In this document: in pieces, positions 44,295 through 56,196 of the stretch | Layout: each line of letters begins with the position of its first letter | Position numbering within the stretch: the first letter of the stretch is position 1 | Source: Ilyonectria destructans | Lineage: Eukaryota > Ascomycota > Sordariomycetes > Hypocreales > Nectriaceae | Length of the DNA: 64,000 nt | Assembly (NCBI GenBank): GCA_020740775.1 | Contig: JAHEWK010000013.1 | Span: 1,860,001 to 1,924,000, forward strand | Direction of reading: 5' to 3' | Notes under the pieces: generated by a model | Told to the model about the DNA's origin: nothing | The model's input: only the letters and a program-made list of their open reading frames with translations | Databases searched by the model: none | Position numbers and translations under genes: made by a program

Positions 44295-45716
44295 TTACAC
44301 CCGCAACTTCCTCTGCTCCTGGGAGAAGTGGTCAGCGATCAAGAATGCCAGCTCGAGAGCTTGCTTCTCGTTAAGGCGCGGGTCGCAGAAACTAGTGTAG
44401 TTGGTCGACAAGTCGTCCTCATCCAACCCTTCGCTTCCACCCATGCACTCCGTCACGGCGTCGCCCGTCAGCTCCAGGTGCACACCGCCCAGGTAGCTGC
44501 CCTCGTTCTTGTGGATGCGCAGAGTCTCCTGCAGCTCCTTGTAAATGTCACCGAAGCGGCGTGTCTTGATGCCCGTGGGCGTCGACAGCGTGTTGCCGTG
44601 CATGGGGTCGCACTGCCAGACGACACACCGGCGGAACTCGGAGTCCTCGACGGCGCGGATGTGCTGAGGTAGGAGGTCACCCACGCGCGAGGCGCCGTAA
44701 CGGGTGATCAGGGTGATCTTGCCGGGCTCGCACGACGGGTTGAGCGTGCGCAGCAGGGCAAGGAGGTCCGTCGTCGGCGTCGTAGGGCCGACCTTGATGC
44801 CGATGGGGTTGGCGATGCCGCGGAAAAACTCGACGTGGGCGTGGTCGATCTGGCGCGTGCGGTCACCGATCCAGATGAAATGCGCCGACGTGTCATAGTA
44901 CTCCCTCCCGGAGTCCTCGCCGGGAGTGGGGCTGTAGCCCCGGCCGCCTGCCGGGGGCTTCTCCAGGAGGCGTGTCAATGCCTGCTCGTAGTCGAGGAGG
45001 AGGCCCTCGTGGCTGGTGAAGAGCTCGACAGACTCGAGCTCGCCGGGACGGGCGTTGATGGTCTGGAGGAAGCGCAGCGTCTGCTGGATGCTTGAGGCGA
45101 TGGCCGAGTACTTGGCCTTGAGCGCCGGGTCTCGGACGTGGCCGAGGCCCCAGTCCAGCGGCCGGTGGAGATCGGCAATTCCAGAGGCGATGGCGGCGCG
45201 GATGTAGTTGAGCGTCGCAGCGGAGTGGTGGTAGGCCTTGACGAGGCGGTTAGGGTCGATTTCTCGGTCCTCGACGCGGTACCCGTTGAGGATGTCTCCC
45301 CTGAAGCTGGGAAGCTCCTTTCCGTCGACCATTTCCGTGGGGCTAGAGCGCGGCTTCGCGTACTGTCCCGCCATGCGCCCAATACGCACAACTCGCTTGT
45401 TCATGCCCCAAATGAGGACGACGCTCATCTGCAGGAGGAGCTTGAGCTTAGACTCGATGGGGCCCTGCTGGCAGTAGTCGAACAGCTCAGCGCAATCGCC
45501 GCCCTGGAGGAGGAAGGCATTTCCCTGGGCGACATCGCGGAGATGGGCCTTGAGGGCGATGATCTCGTTGGGGTGGACGAGCGGCGGGAGACGGGTGAGC
45601 TCGCCGACGGCCGTGGCGAGCTTGTCGGGCTCAGCGTAGGGCGGCGACTGCTTGATGGGCTTTGTTCTCCAGGAAGCCGGGTCCCAGGCTGCGGGGTGCG
45701 AGGGGAGAGAAGCCAT
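44295..45716 (-). CDS. Class-II 3-deoxy-7-phosphoheptulonate (DAHP) synthase
   Basis: Intronless, 473 aa, the usual length for plant/fungal type-II DAHP synthase (DAHP_synth_2). Signatures are FLLQGGDCAELFDYC, VVRIGRMAGQYAKPRSSP, SFRGDILNG, ESVELFTSHEGLLLDYEQAL, HFIWIGDRTRQ, NPIGIKVGPTT, VVWQCDPMHGNT and GGVHLELTGDAVTECMGG, which together contain the metal- and PEP-binding residues. It condenses phosphoenolpyruvate and erythrose 4-phosphate, the first step of the shikimate pathway, in the cytosol. It is unrelated in sequence to the yeast Aro3/Aro4 type, so feedback control may differ. Confidence 0.97.
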   Translation of the reverse strand: MASLPSHPAAWDPASWRTKPIKQSPPYAEPDKLATAVGELTRLPPLVHPNEIIALKAHLRDVAQGNAFLLQGGDCAELFDYCQQGPIESKLKLLLQMSVVLIWGMNKRVVRIGRMAGQYAKPRSSPTEMVDGKELPSFRGDILNGYRVEDREIDPNRLVKAYHHSAATLNYIRAAIASGIADLHRPLDWGLGHVRDPALKAKYSAIASSIQQTLRFLQTINARPGELESVELFTSHEGLLLDYEQALTRLLEKPPAGGRGYSPTPGEDSGREYYDTSAHFIWIGDRTRQIDHAHVEFFRGIANPIGIKVGPTTPTTDLLALLRTLNPSCEPGKITLITRYGASRVGDLLPQHIRAVEDSEFRRCVVWQCDPMHGNTLSTPTGIKTRRFGDIYKELQETLRIHKNEGSYLGGVHLELTGDAVTECMGGSEGLDEDDLSTNYTSFCDPRLNEKQALELAFLIADHFSQEQRKLRV

Positions 45717-46412
45717 GGTTGAGGTGGATGGCGGTGTTGTGAGGATGAAGATGGTGGGAGGATGTCTTGTATGAGTCGAAGGAGGGGCAGTACGTAACTT
45801 GGCGGAACCGGCCGCAGGAGGGTGAGTCTTAATTATGCCTGTTTTAAAAAGACAAACAAGAGAGGAAGATGAGACGAGATGAAGGACAAAATAGCCTGAT
45901 TTCCCCTGTCGTCAAGGCCAGGAGATTGTGGTGAGTGTGAGTGAGTCACGGCAAAAGTGATTCAAACAAAGAAATACGGCATACCCTGCACAAAATCGAA
46001 GGTCGGTCTCGGTCTGTCTTTGCGGTTGAGTGACAGGAGTGGAAGTCAATTGGCGAATCAAAGCCGACAATATGCGGGGGTGGCCATTAAGAGTGTGGCT
46101 AGTGTAAGTGACTGTGGCGTGTTGATATATTGCGAGTACGTATGAACTACAGAGGGATCATTATAAGATACAAGTTTCTCTCCTATATTGTAATTTAACA
46201 CGTTCTTCTTGACCCAAGGCATCCATGGTCCATTCTTCCACTACTGTTCCGGTGGTAGAAACATTCGGTCTCATAGAAATGGAGCTACCCTATACCAAAA
46301 CGACCCCTCCATGGGACTCAACCCCCACATCCTAAAAGCACCAGTTCAACATCAACCTCAACTCTCCACACGCAACACCACCACCACTCCTTCACCAATC
46401 CCCTCCACAACA
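45717..46412. promoter_or_regulatory. Divergent promoter interval (DAHP synthase / HYPK-like)
   Basis: About 700 bp between divergent start codons; no coding signal. The HYPK frame is open upstream to 46209, but the extension has no family similarity and lies before the well-placed ATG at 46413. Confidence 0.5.
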
Positions 46413-46739
46413 ATGGCCGCCGAAGACGAGACCCAAACCACCGCCAAGTCCGCCGAGGACCGCAAGGCCGCCTCCGCGCTCGCCAGCCTCGACGCCGACG
46501 AGTCCGCTGGCTCCAACAACGTCGACCACGATGCCGCGAGCAAAGCCATGAAAGCCCTCGGCGGCGCTCCCAAGGCCGCTCCCGCCGCTTCGTCCACCAA
46601 GAACGTCAAGGTTGACCCCGCCGACGTCGCCCTGCTCGTCGAGGAGCTCGAGCTGCCTAAGCCCAAGGCCACCGAGCTGCTGAAGAGCCACGAGGGAAAT
46701 GCTGTCAAGGCCATGCGGGCGTACATTGCCGCTGCGTAG
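46413..46739 (+). CDS. HYPK-like UBA-domain protein
   Basis: Intronless, 108 aa. The ATG at 46413 (CAACAATGGCC) was chosen over an in-frame upstream ATG because similarity starts here. The N-terminal half is acidic and disordered (ESAGSNNVDHDAASKAMKALGG). The C-terminal 45 residues, VDPADVALLVEELELPKPKATELLKSHEGNAVKAMRAYI, form the UBA-like domain shared with HYPK and the NAC alpha subunit. HYPK binds and modulates the ribosome-associated NatA N-terminal acetyltransferase and assists nascent chains. The absence of a NAC domain separates it from EGD2. Confidence 0.85.
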   Translation: MAAEDETQTTAKSAEDRKAASALASLDADESAGSNNVDHDAASKAMKALGGAPKAAPAASSTKNVKVDPADVALLVEELELPKPKATELLKSHEGNAVKAMRAYIAAA

Positions 46740-47340
46740 GAGGCTATTGGGATATGGAAATTACAAAAAATGGGGAGGAAAATAGCGTGATGGTTTGGCT
46801 TCGGTGCGCGGTCGACAGGTAGCATGGGTCATCACCACCCTGAAGCTTCCACCTATAGATTCACATCGAACTCGACCGCGACGACCATCCGCCTCAGACA
46901 CTAAACCGGGTGGCGAGTGATTATACCACACACTAGATGAATACCAGGCACGAGGTCCATGACATTTCATAGATGGCGGGTGAAATTCAGAGACAATTCA
47001 ACAAGCGGCTCGACTGGATGACGAATGAAGCAAAATACAACACACATTCCATGGTCACCTTGGTAGACTTGCAGCTCTTGAAAAGCACCTCGTGGGCCAT
47101 TATTATGTACTTATGAACGAGCAACCCTCCCGATTCACAATATCGGGTATCCATACAAGAATTCAAATCAACCAGGCCCCCTTTGACTCCAAACACCAAC
47201 GGTCCCATGTATGCCTCCGTATCCAGTTCCAAAACGAGTGTCGGCTACCTGCCATCCGGCAAGGAAAGAACCAAAACTGTACCCAAACCAAAATGCAAAT
47301 GCATGTACAATATCCTAGTAATTCACAATGTTGATGGCAT
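46740..47340. other. Convergent 3' interval
   Basis: About 600 bp between the HYPK-like gene (+) and the BRCT gene (-); no gene seen. Confidence 0.5.
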
Positions 47341-50300
47341 CTACTGCCAAGCCCGAGCTAGCGGACTGCCAATCTTGGGGGCAAACTGCAGGCTCTTGCG
47401 GCGGGCGGCCATGAGCCTCATGAGCACCTGCTCATCCTTATCCTTGCTCAGGATACCTGCGCCCATCTCGCGGAAGGGGTTTTGCTTAGGCGGGCATGTC
47501 CGCATAAGCAGGTTCTCCTTGGTAGGAGAGTAGTCCAGATCGTCATCTTCCTCATCATCCGAGGGCGTCCCGGGCACAAGGTTAGCTGCATAGCGAGCAA
47601 CCGCATCCGGGGCAGGAGTCTTGGGGACGGGAGTGAGCATCAAATTGGACCAATCGTGGTCCTCCTCCTCATCCAGGTCGTCATCGGCCTGCTCAGAGGG
47701 CGTGTACATCCAAGTGGCGCTCTCACGTCGGTTCTTGGAAGTGATGGGAGTGCTGGGAGTCCGAGAACCCTTGACAGGGCTGCTGACAAGTGTGCCGTTC
47801 ATGTTGGCCAGAGCCTTGGGCTCCATGCTCTTGCGACGGCGGGCACCGCCACGAGGGACGACCTTGGTGTCGATGTAGAAGGGGGCTTCCTCGAGCCACT
47901 CATTCTCTCTCTCACAGCTGTTCCGAGTTAGTTTATGATGCAATGGCGGATAATAAACGAATCACTTACTCAAGCACCCAGCTGACGCCGACACACTGGA
48001 CGACGCCGTTGGTTTGGCGGACCTTCTCTAGGGTCCGCTTACCGCCATCCTTGAAGACGACATGCGTGATTCCAACCTTACTGGATGACACCTCACCAGA
48101 GCCACTGGGGCTCCAGGTCCACGTCTTCATGCACTTGGCTCCCATCTGAGTGAGAAGCTCCACGAAGATGCTACTGGCGTCTGCACCCTCACTAGTGTGC
48201 ACGTCCACGAACACGACGGCACCCCGAAGCAAGGCAGGGTCGACATCCCGTCGAGGAGTACGCGCAGGCGTGCCAATGGATGACCAGAGGTCAGACTTGG
48301 ACGGGGTGACGGGACCAGGCGTGGCAGGAGCAAGTTCCCCATTGGTGACCGGAAGACTCATCCTCTCCTTCGTGGGAGAGTACGAAATGACGGTGGCATT
48401 CCGGCTGGGTCCAATAGGACGCCTGGGAGCAATGCGAGACGCAGTGAAGTAGCGCTTCTTGAGAGGGCTGGGGGTAGAGTCATCCGCAGGCTTCAGCGGA
48501 ACCTTGGTGGTCGTGTTGAAGGCCTTCATGACTGGACGAACAGGGGTCATGAGGGCGGCGGAGTGTGAGCTGACAATGGCGGGATCCACAGGAAACTGGT
48601 TCTCATCCCCGTACTCCTGGCTGGCCTCGGAGAGGGTGTCGTCAAAGCTATCCGTGTTGGCAACCCCTTCGAGAATTTCAGGCTCCAAGAGGGACATCTC
48701 ATTGGCCTCATGGACCAGAGCGACATCCTCCTCAGTGACCATGATGTCATCGAAAGAAGGCTCCTCTACCTCAGCTGCTTGGCTCTCAAGCAGAGCCTCC
48801 GTGTTGAGATCAGGGCGGGCGGACATCTCATCCTCAAAGAAGTGGTGAGAAGCCGGGGTAGACGACTGTGTAGAAACTGGCTCTGCCGCCTCAGCGGAAG
48901 CCAGGAGAGGCATCTTGATGGGGCTTGCCGCAGACCAGGAACCAAATCGGTCAGCCAGAGCGGTGAAACCTCCGAGGGATTGTCGAGATGCCTTGGCTTG
49001 GCTTCGACCAGTTCCCTGGGTCTTGGGGGTCTTGTGGACGAAAGGAGTGGGGGTAGTCGGGACTGCCTTGACGCGGAGCTCCATATCGTCATCGGATTCC
49101 GAGTCCAGACTATCATATGGGTCCAAGTCCTTCTCCCTGAGCTGGAAAACAGGGTTTTCAGCCTGAACAGGTGACTGAGATGGGCTAGAGCCGACAGATG
49201 CGGGCTCCTCAGCCTCCTCCTCCTCAGCGGCCAATTCATCAACGGCCATCTCGTCATCGGCATCGTGAACAAACTCAGCAAGCTCTTCAATGGGCTCTTC
49301 AACATCTGCAACATCGATGTGTGCATCCTCGACCATATCCACAGCATCGGGAGCTTCATCCAGCTGGATTTCAGGCTCATCAACAATCCCCATGTCCTTT
49401 TTCAAAACTGGGTCCGCATGGCGGGGTAGGACAGCAGACAGTCGACCGGGGAACTGCAAGCTCTCCATGGGCTCCGTGAACGGGTCATCTTCGAGATCAT
49501 TCACATTCTCTCCAGGCTGATCCTCCATCATGAGCTTGGCTGAGGGCCGATCCAGGTTGGCGGGGGTGAGGCCCGACAATACGAGAGGCTTCATAGCTGG
49601 GGAAGTGCCCAGAGCAGTCTCATCCCGCTGTCGAGGCTCGGTGAGAGGCACCATGCCGGGAAAGGATCGCTTTGCGGGTGATTGAAGCAGCGAGGCCTTC
49701 ATCGCTGACTGGGGTTGTTGAGAGTTCGGAGGGTTTCCGAAGTTCAGGCTCTTGATGGGAGATGGTGGTCGCTTAGCAGCCGACTGCAGAAGGGATGCCT
49801 TGAATGGAGAGGCGTTTCCAGTCTGTCCAGTAAGGCTCCCGACTGGTTTCAAGGCAGAGCCTGGTAGTGGCACGGGGCCAATTCGTCGAGCAGGGGATCT
49901 CATGGTGTCCTTGAATGGGGCGGAGACCATCCTCCTCGCAGGAGAGGCCAGGACTGATGTGCCCAGGTCTGGAGGGTTCAGAACGGTGTCGGCATCGATA
50001 GTCGGTTCGGGTTGCTCCTCAGATGGTGCTGGTTGGCTCTTGTTGATGGAGTTGGTTGGTGGTTTGATAGGGTTTCTCATCAATGGCTTGACAGGGGTCG
50101 GTTCGCCTGCAAGCTCATCTTCGGAGTCGTCCTTGGAAACGGGCATCTGGGTCATCTTCTTAGGGCTCAGGGGCTTTTGGTCTGTCGTGGCGGTTCTTAC
50201 CGCGGCTCTGGTGGTTCGGGTGCCGCCGGCCGCACCGCGCTTGGCTGGTCGGCCACGGAGCCCGCCACGAACGGGCTCCTTGGCATCGATGGCTGGCTGG

Positions 50301-50821
50301 ATGTTCTCCTTGTCGGGTTCCTGGAACTTGACACTCTTCTTTGCCACGGGCTTCGCTGCCGCGGTTGGTCTTGATGTTGCGGTGGTTCGGACTCTGGTGG
50401 TTGCCTTCTTGGCTGGTTCAGTGGCCTGCTCCTCAGCTGGGCCTGCGACCACTTTCCTAGGCCGTCCTCGCGTTGCTTTGACTGGTGCGGGCTCATCCTT
50501 AGGAGGAGCTTCTGTGGCGGGCTTCTTTGTGACTCGGCCACGCGTGGGCTTCGCGGGCGCCTCAGCTTCTGCAGGGTCCTCCACCTTCTTCGGTCGGCCT
50601 CGCGGCCGCCTCGGTGCGGGGACTTCGCGTTGGGCTTCTTGTTCATCATCTTCGTGCTCATCTGCCCTTGTTTTCCTCTTAGCGGCGGTGCTTTTTGTGC
50701 CGGCCGTTGCTGTGCTCTTTGCCCGCGCAGCGGCTGTGATGATTTTGGTGGTCTTAACGGTCGGCTCGCTAGCCTTGGCCGCGGCGCGCGCACGCGTCAT
50801 TCTCTTGGGCGGTGACTCCAT
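47341..50821 (-). CDS. Large AT-hook protein with C-terminal BRCT domain
   Basis: Two exons (47970-50821 and 47341-47917, 52-nt intron) encode 1142 aa. The N-terminal 180 residues are very basic with several AT-hook-like RGRPKK/RGRPRK motifs. The long centre is disordered, with repeated short motifs such as SPARR, KASLLQSPAKR and SPIK, which look like CDK sites. A BRCT domain lies at about residues 870-970 (LLRGAVVFVDVHTSEGADAS, ITHVVFKDGG, VVQCVGVSWVLDCEREN); its final Trp segment VSWVLDCE is formed across the splice. A further tail of 170 residues follows. The layout resembles microcephalin/DNA-damage-type chromatin proteins and mitotic chromosome proteins; I cannot name an orthologue. Likely nuclear and cell-cycle regulated. 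Confidence 0.85.
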
Positions 50822-53800
50822 GGTGTTGGTGTGATTGCTGTGTGGGTGTTTCGTAGGTTAGTAGAAAGAAGGCTTGCAGGAATCTAATGTTTACACATTG
50901 CGATGTGATGTTGATGAAGACGAGAATCCCGTGATGCACACCTCGGCAGGCGGCATTGTTGTGAGGCGTCGTGTTTGGCGACGTTGCCCGGCAACGAGCC
51001 CCACCTTTCCGCCGCACCGTTGATCACAAGCTCCGCCAGCGTTAATTGGCAAGAGTCAATTGGGCGCGTTAATTTGCTCCTTTTCACGAGGAGAAGATTT
51101 AGAGAGGCTACATTCAAGACAATGAATGTTAGCTAAGAACTCATCCGATGGCATGGAGTAGATAGTTGCAAGACACGCCTGGTTACATATGCGGCCGTGA
51201 TTTAGCGTGCGAGGTTAATGACATCACTGATGGCCCTGGTCAATGCATGCAGAATGGAATGTGCTTTTTACGATCCCGGCAAGCGTGTGTTATATGCCAT
51301 TGTGAATCGTCCATTATCTCCCTGTCTTTCGTTTTTAACCTACAACACTCTTACTTGCATGTGTTGCGTGACGCCTTCATGTCTGTCATGCATCCCATGC
51401 ATTTTGAACAAGTGCACAACTCACCCTACACTTGGGGTTTGGACCACTCACTTTACGCCCCTATTAAAACGCCCATTCATGATGACCATTTAACATTTGA
51501 CGCACTTGCATTGGACTAAATAAAATGGCCGGAAGCATCCGGTCGGCGAGAATAACCGACATTGTCGGCTTAGGTTAGAAGATTTTTCCACATCTTCATT
51601 CCATGCCTCGGCCCCCGAAGTAAAAGAACTGTTCATTGTCGACCATTTGGCTTACTTTCATATATGCAAGTCTTTTTGGTCCGAGTTCGATCTAAATGAC
51701 TATTGAACTGAGTTGAGTATGAACGTAGAGAAATCGAGTACACATCTGCTTGAACCTAGTCCTTCATCTTGAGAACAAGCGCCTGTATCTCTTTTGGCAA
51801 AAGGAATGGTCAATGAGTGGCCCTACAGTCTTGATTCTACTAGTACTGTAGTTTGTGAAAAGGCTTTGATGTGATATCATTGCTACAAAATTGGGACGCG
51901 TTATACTGTCACTGGCTCGGAACGGTCTTGGATGACACCCAACAAACTTGGAGCGGATTGTTGCATGGTGGTACCACTACAATTGTGGTTCTACAAAAGT
52001 TCAGTCGCCAAACATCCCGGCACTGGGTATGGCGGAGACTCAGGCGAGAGTCTGCCTGAAGAAATTTCCGGCACTCTCCTTCCTTAATTGGCTATGACTT
52101 GAGTTGTTGCAACTCCCGGATTCGAACCGATCCGAGCATATCCGAGCTATGTGCTTGCCTATTCAAGCCAGTACCTACCGTATGCGGCAGCAGCTTAGGA
52201 TCCTTGTATTCACCACCATGACGAGTAACTGGGGCTTTGTAGTACTTTGCCCGTCCTGTGCTGCAATCGACGATTTGCAATGGATGGCTGCTATCTCCAA
52301 GATTTGCGCCAATGTCGGCAAAGCTTTTACCCTGCAGCGAGAATACGAGGTAGATAGAGGTGAAGAGTTGGGCCTCGGCAGGGAATGAACAGTGTTTTGA
52401 TTTGGGCGTGATTGATCTGCGCCCAGAACAAAGCCTGTCATCGAATCAGGGTCATGAACTGTTGAATTCGGATTGCACCTGGTACTGTCACTGGCGCATG
52501 GCACACTGTAAGGAGCCGAAGGATGGTGACAACAACCCCGACAATGACGTCTGTACTGCTGGATGCTGGAACATTTGGCGCGCCGGAGAACACAACGCTC
52601 AATGATTGTTAAGCATTCGCAGTAAATGCAAAAGGCGGATGAGAGTGGGCAAGCGGATTTTCTAAGAGGGATGGTGGTCCTCGCCACGGCACTGCCGACG
52701 CTAGGTTTGGATTTGAGGCGTCTGTGCATGATAGCTCTGCTCACACCCGAGATTCAAGGGTCGTATCCCACTCTGCGATGGTACACCGCGCGGCAAGCTT
52801 GCAGATCCACTGGGTGGAGTTGGTGTTAGAAGCAGGGCAGAGACAAAAGACAAGGTGTTGAATAAACTTTCAGCTAAATTCTACGAGAGTGGGAACACAT
52901 TTACCTCTGTTTGTTCAAGGCTGAAGTGATCGTGTTCCTTACCGAAGGGCTGGAAACGACGAGCAGAATCGAGGCCTCGGTGGGTGGTTGAGTTGATCGT
53001 ATCAACTACTTAGTCTAACCTGTCTATTGAGATCGAGATGGCTTGAATTCTTACTCTCCACAAGTAGCGGTGGCCTCACATTCGGAATGGTCGGAGCTCG
53101 GAGCAAGCGCGGCCCCATTTCTTTTGTCATCGTCTTTCGATACCATGAGGTAAATTATACCTAGTAGAGACGGACAGCCGGTGCTATTGCGGATGCCGTC
53201 TCGGGGATGAGTGGTTTCGGGGCTCAACGTCATGATCTTGCATCGCTACGGCTAGTGTCTTAGCGTGGATCTGCCAAGAAACGTGTTGGCGTAATGACAT
53301 GCTGAGCCACGGCGACACGAGTGAGGCAAGATGCCTTCTAGGTTCAGCCACCTCGAGAGAAGGGCTAGCAAGCTTCTAGTGGCGAAGTGGAAGGCCTAAG
53401 GGCAAGGGCATGTTGGGCAATGAGCGATGACGTCTGGCATTGATACTGGAAACCAAGGATGACGCGAGGCACGATTGGTGTAGAAACGAAAGAGTTGTAC
53501 CTTGAGTGATTTCTGGAAGATTTTTAGCATCCTTCTAAGTCATGAAACACCCTTGAAACTGGCCCTTTTAGCCAACCAACACAGGTTTATGCTTGCTTCC
53601 CATAGTGAGGGTGCGGCTCCGTCCCCTCACAAATCTATACCGTACAGAATCTGGAGCGGCCGCCGCTCGAGGTTACCTTGGCAGTTATGTGAGCATGAGC
53701 GATCAAGGGGCACCAAGTGGGATCCTTGTTGACGCGTGGGGGAGGGAGGGGGAGGAAAGCAAAGAAACCTTGAGCCAGGCGGCCTGCTGGGGCGAATTTG

Positions 53801-54721
53801 TCGCGATGTGGCCCGGTTGGTGATGATCCTTCCTTGCTGGCTAATTAAATAAGCTTAACGACTAGGGGACTAGACTGATCAGGTGTAAAACGTCCTTATG
53901 CGGTTGCGTAACGAGCAGGGATGGATTGCCGACCACGGGGATGGGCCCGAGATCGGCCCAAGATGGGATGAAATGCGACGAAATGTGACGTGGATGTTGA
54001 GTGAGTGCATGTGCATGCAGGCTGAAGATTGATTGAGGTCGCATTTGCTGTGGCTCTCTGCTCTGTTCTATACTACGTAGTCAGAGTGACATGAACGCAA
54101 AGCTGGGCATCGCTCAGTATTTTGTTTCAATTGCGTTGTTTTGAGTCGATTGATCCGATCCTCTCCATCCCGCAACCATCGCGGATGGCGGTCTCAAGTG
54201 CTTCTAGTGTTGGGTGGCTAAAGCTCACCACCTGTAACAGCCCCCTAAAAACCCATCCATCCCGCAGGCCAGAGCTGACCTTGTTTTGTCATCCAGCGCC
54301 GTCCCGTCAAATAAACATCCCGGCAGCCCAACTAGGCCGGGATCAGGCGGATCAGATAAAGTCAACGTGCAACAACGGTAATTTCGGGAGCGGATCCAGG
54401 CCGCCGGGCTACCGTTACATCAACGACAGACGTCTACAGAAGCCTAGCCTAGAAGTCTATCCTACCAACTTCTAGGACTAAAGCCCAGTTTGGGCAAGGC
54501 CCCGTAGCCGCGTAGACCAGGATTCCATCGACGGGATGATTTATCCCGCTGGCTAAATGGGGAAGCAGTTACTTAGACATACCAGGGCGAGGACAGCCAA
54601 AGTACAAGCCCCGAATACAGTTCGGTCTTAAATACAACGATCCCGCCCATCAACTAACAGCCTCTTGTTACCAACCACACCACTCTCCTTCATCGCCTCC
54701 AACTTCAGACTATCATTCACC
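50822..54721. other. 3.9-kb interval without a recognisable gene
   Basis: Short overlapping open frames only. A GGTTCGAATCC-like B box (minus strand, about 52118-52128) is present, but no tRNA fold surrounds it. Toward 54600 the sequence becomes the promoter and leader of the oxidase gene. It may hold non-coding RNA or old, fully decayed sequence. Confidence 0.45.
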
Positions 54722-56196
54722 ATGCGTACTCAGATCCTCGCCAGCGCTCTGGTTACCGGGGCCATGGCCTCCCGGCCCTTCCTCAACTCGCCCGATACCG
54801 GCATCGAGGCGGTCCTCGGCAGCACTGCCGGCCTTCCCGCACTCGCCGACATCATGGGCCTTCCCGACTTTGACTGGGCCGCCGAGCACTCCCTCCCTGA
54901 CAAGAACTACACCTACTACCGCAACGGTGCTGGTGGCGAGTACTCGTACCGCAACAACCTCGAGGTGTTCCACCGCTACCACTTCAAGCCCAGAGTTCTG
55001 GCTGGTGTCTCTCAGCTCAAGACGACTCTTGCGTAGGTCAAGTCTAAACCAAAGGCAGGAATGTAACTGACAGGTTTCTCGCATAGCACTACTATGCTTG
55101 GCCACAACGTCTCGGCCCCCTTCTTCATCAGCCCCTGTGCTCGCGCCGAGTACGGCAGCTCTGAGGCCGAGTACGGCTTGGTCAAGGGTGCCGCTGAGGG
55201 TGACATCATCTACATCGTACGTACCCTGGATGTGCCACTTTGTATCAAATGTTAACTAGAAATTAGCCCTCCCACTATGCCTACCTCTCCATTGAGCAGA
55301 TCCACGCCGCCAAGGCTGAGGGCCAGGTTGTGTTCCAGCAGGTGTGTTTCCACAGAGTGTCTCACAATGCTGCCAGTGCTAACCATTACTAGCTGTACCT
55401 GACTTCCAACGACACTGTGACCCAGCAGGAGATTGACCGCAGCGAGAAGGCTGGTGCCGATGCCCTCGTCTTCACCGTCGACTCTGCTGCCGGCTCCATC
55501 CGCCACCGTGCTGGCCGCTACGGTGTTGGTTCCGCGTAAGTGTTACTCTATCCTTCAACCCAGCTTCAAAGCTAACATGTGCTCCAGCAACTCTGCTTTC
55601 TCCACCTTCACTGTCAGTACTTGCCCGCGAGCTAACTAAACTCAACAACTCCGAATTCTCGCTGACAATTGAATAGTGGGACTACTACAAGAAGCTCCAG
55701 AAGAAGACTTCCCTCCCCATCATCCTCAAGGGTATTGGTAGCGTCGAGGATGCTAAGCTCGCTGTCAAGTACGGCGCCCCTGCCATCATTCTCTCCAACC
55801 ACGGTGGTCGCCAGCTCGACGACAGCCCTTCCGCTCTCGAGGTTGCCCTTGAGATCTACCAGGAGGCTCCCCAGGTCTTCAGCAAGCTCGAGGTCTACGC
55901 CGACGGCGGTATCCGCTACGGTGGAGATGTCTTGAAGCTTCTCGCCCTCGGTGTCAAGGCTGTCGGTCTCGGCCGCCCCTTCATGTTCGCCAACGTCTAC
56001 GGCACCGAGGGTGTCGCCAGGGCCATTGAGATCCTCAAGAACGAGATCGCTGTCGATGCTGGTAACCTGGGTGTTGCTGACCTGAAGAAGATCAACGCCA
56101 ACTTTGTAAGTTGAATATTCTTTTATGAAGTTGGAAATATCAAGTACTAATGCAACAATCTAGGTCAACTGGAAGCCCAACCACTGGTACTCCTAA
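54722..56196 (+). CDS. Secreted FMN-dependent alpha-hydroxy-acid oxidase/dehydrogenase
   Basis: Seven exons (54722-55032, 55087-55216, 55267-55341, 55393-55535, 55588-55612, 55677-56105, 56164-56196) join in frame to 381 aa; one exon is only 25 nt. The N-terminus MRTQILASALVTGAMASRPF is a signal peptide. The FMN_dh fold follows: FKPRVLAGVSQ, LGHNVSAPFFISP, LPIILKGIGSVEDAKLAVKYG, the active-site segment ILSNHGGRQLDD with the catalytic His and Arg, and the phosphate-binding end VYADGGIRYGGDVLKLLALGVKAVGLGRPF. These enzymes oxidise L-2-hydroxy acids such as lactate or glycolate to keto acids; oxidases make H2O2. The secretory signal and possible N-glycosylation sites (NYT, NVS, NDT) suggest an extracellular or vacuolar enzyme; most relatives are intracellular. 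Confidence 0.92.

Noticed and set aside
49752..50834. 360-codon plus-strand frame
   Set aside because: Shadow of the basic, GC-rich BRCT gene on the opposite strand.
52118..52200. tRNA-like B box (GGTTCGAATCC, minus strand)
   Set aside because: No matching 7-bp acceptor stem or D-arm could be built around it; single motif only.
52360..52605. Cys/Trp-rich short frame suggesting a small secreted protein
   Set aside because: No signal peptide, no good start codon, and equally long frames on the other strand.
53660..53680. NotI/XhoI-like cluster AGCGGCCGCCGCTCGAG resembling vector linker
   Set aside because: Flanks show no vector sequence; a chance GC-rich stretch is more likely.
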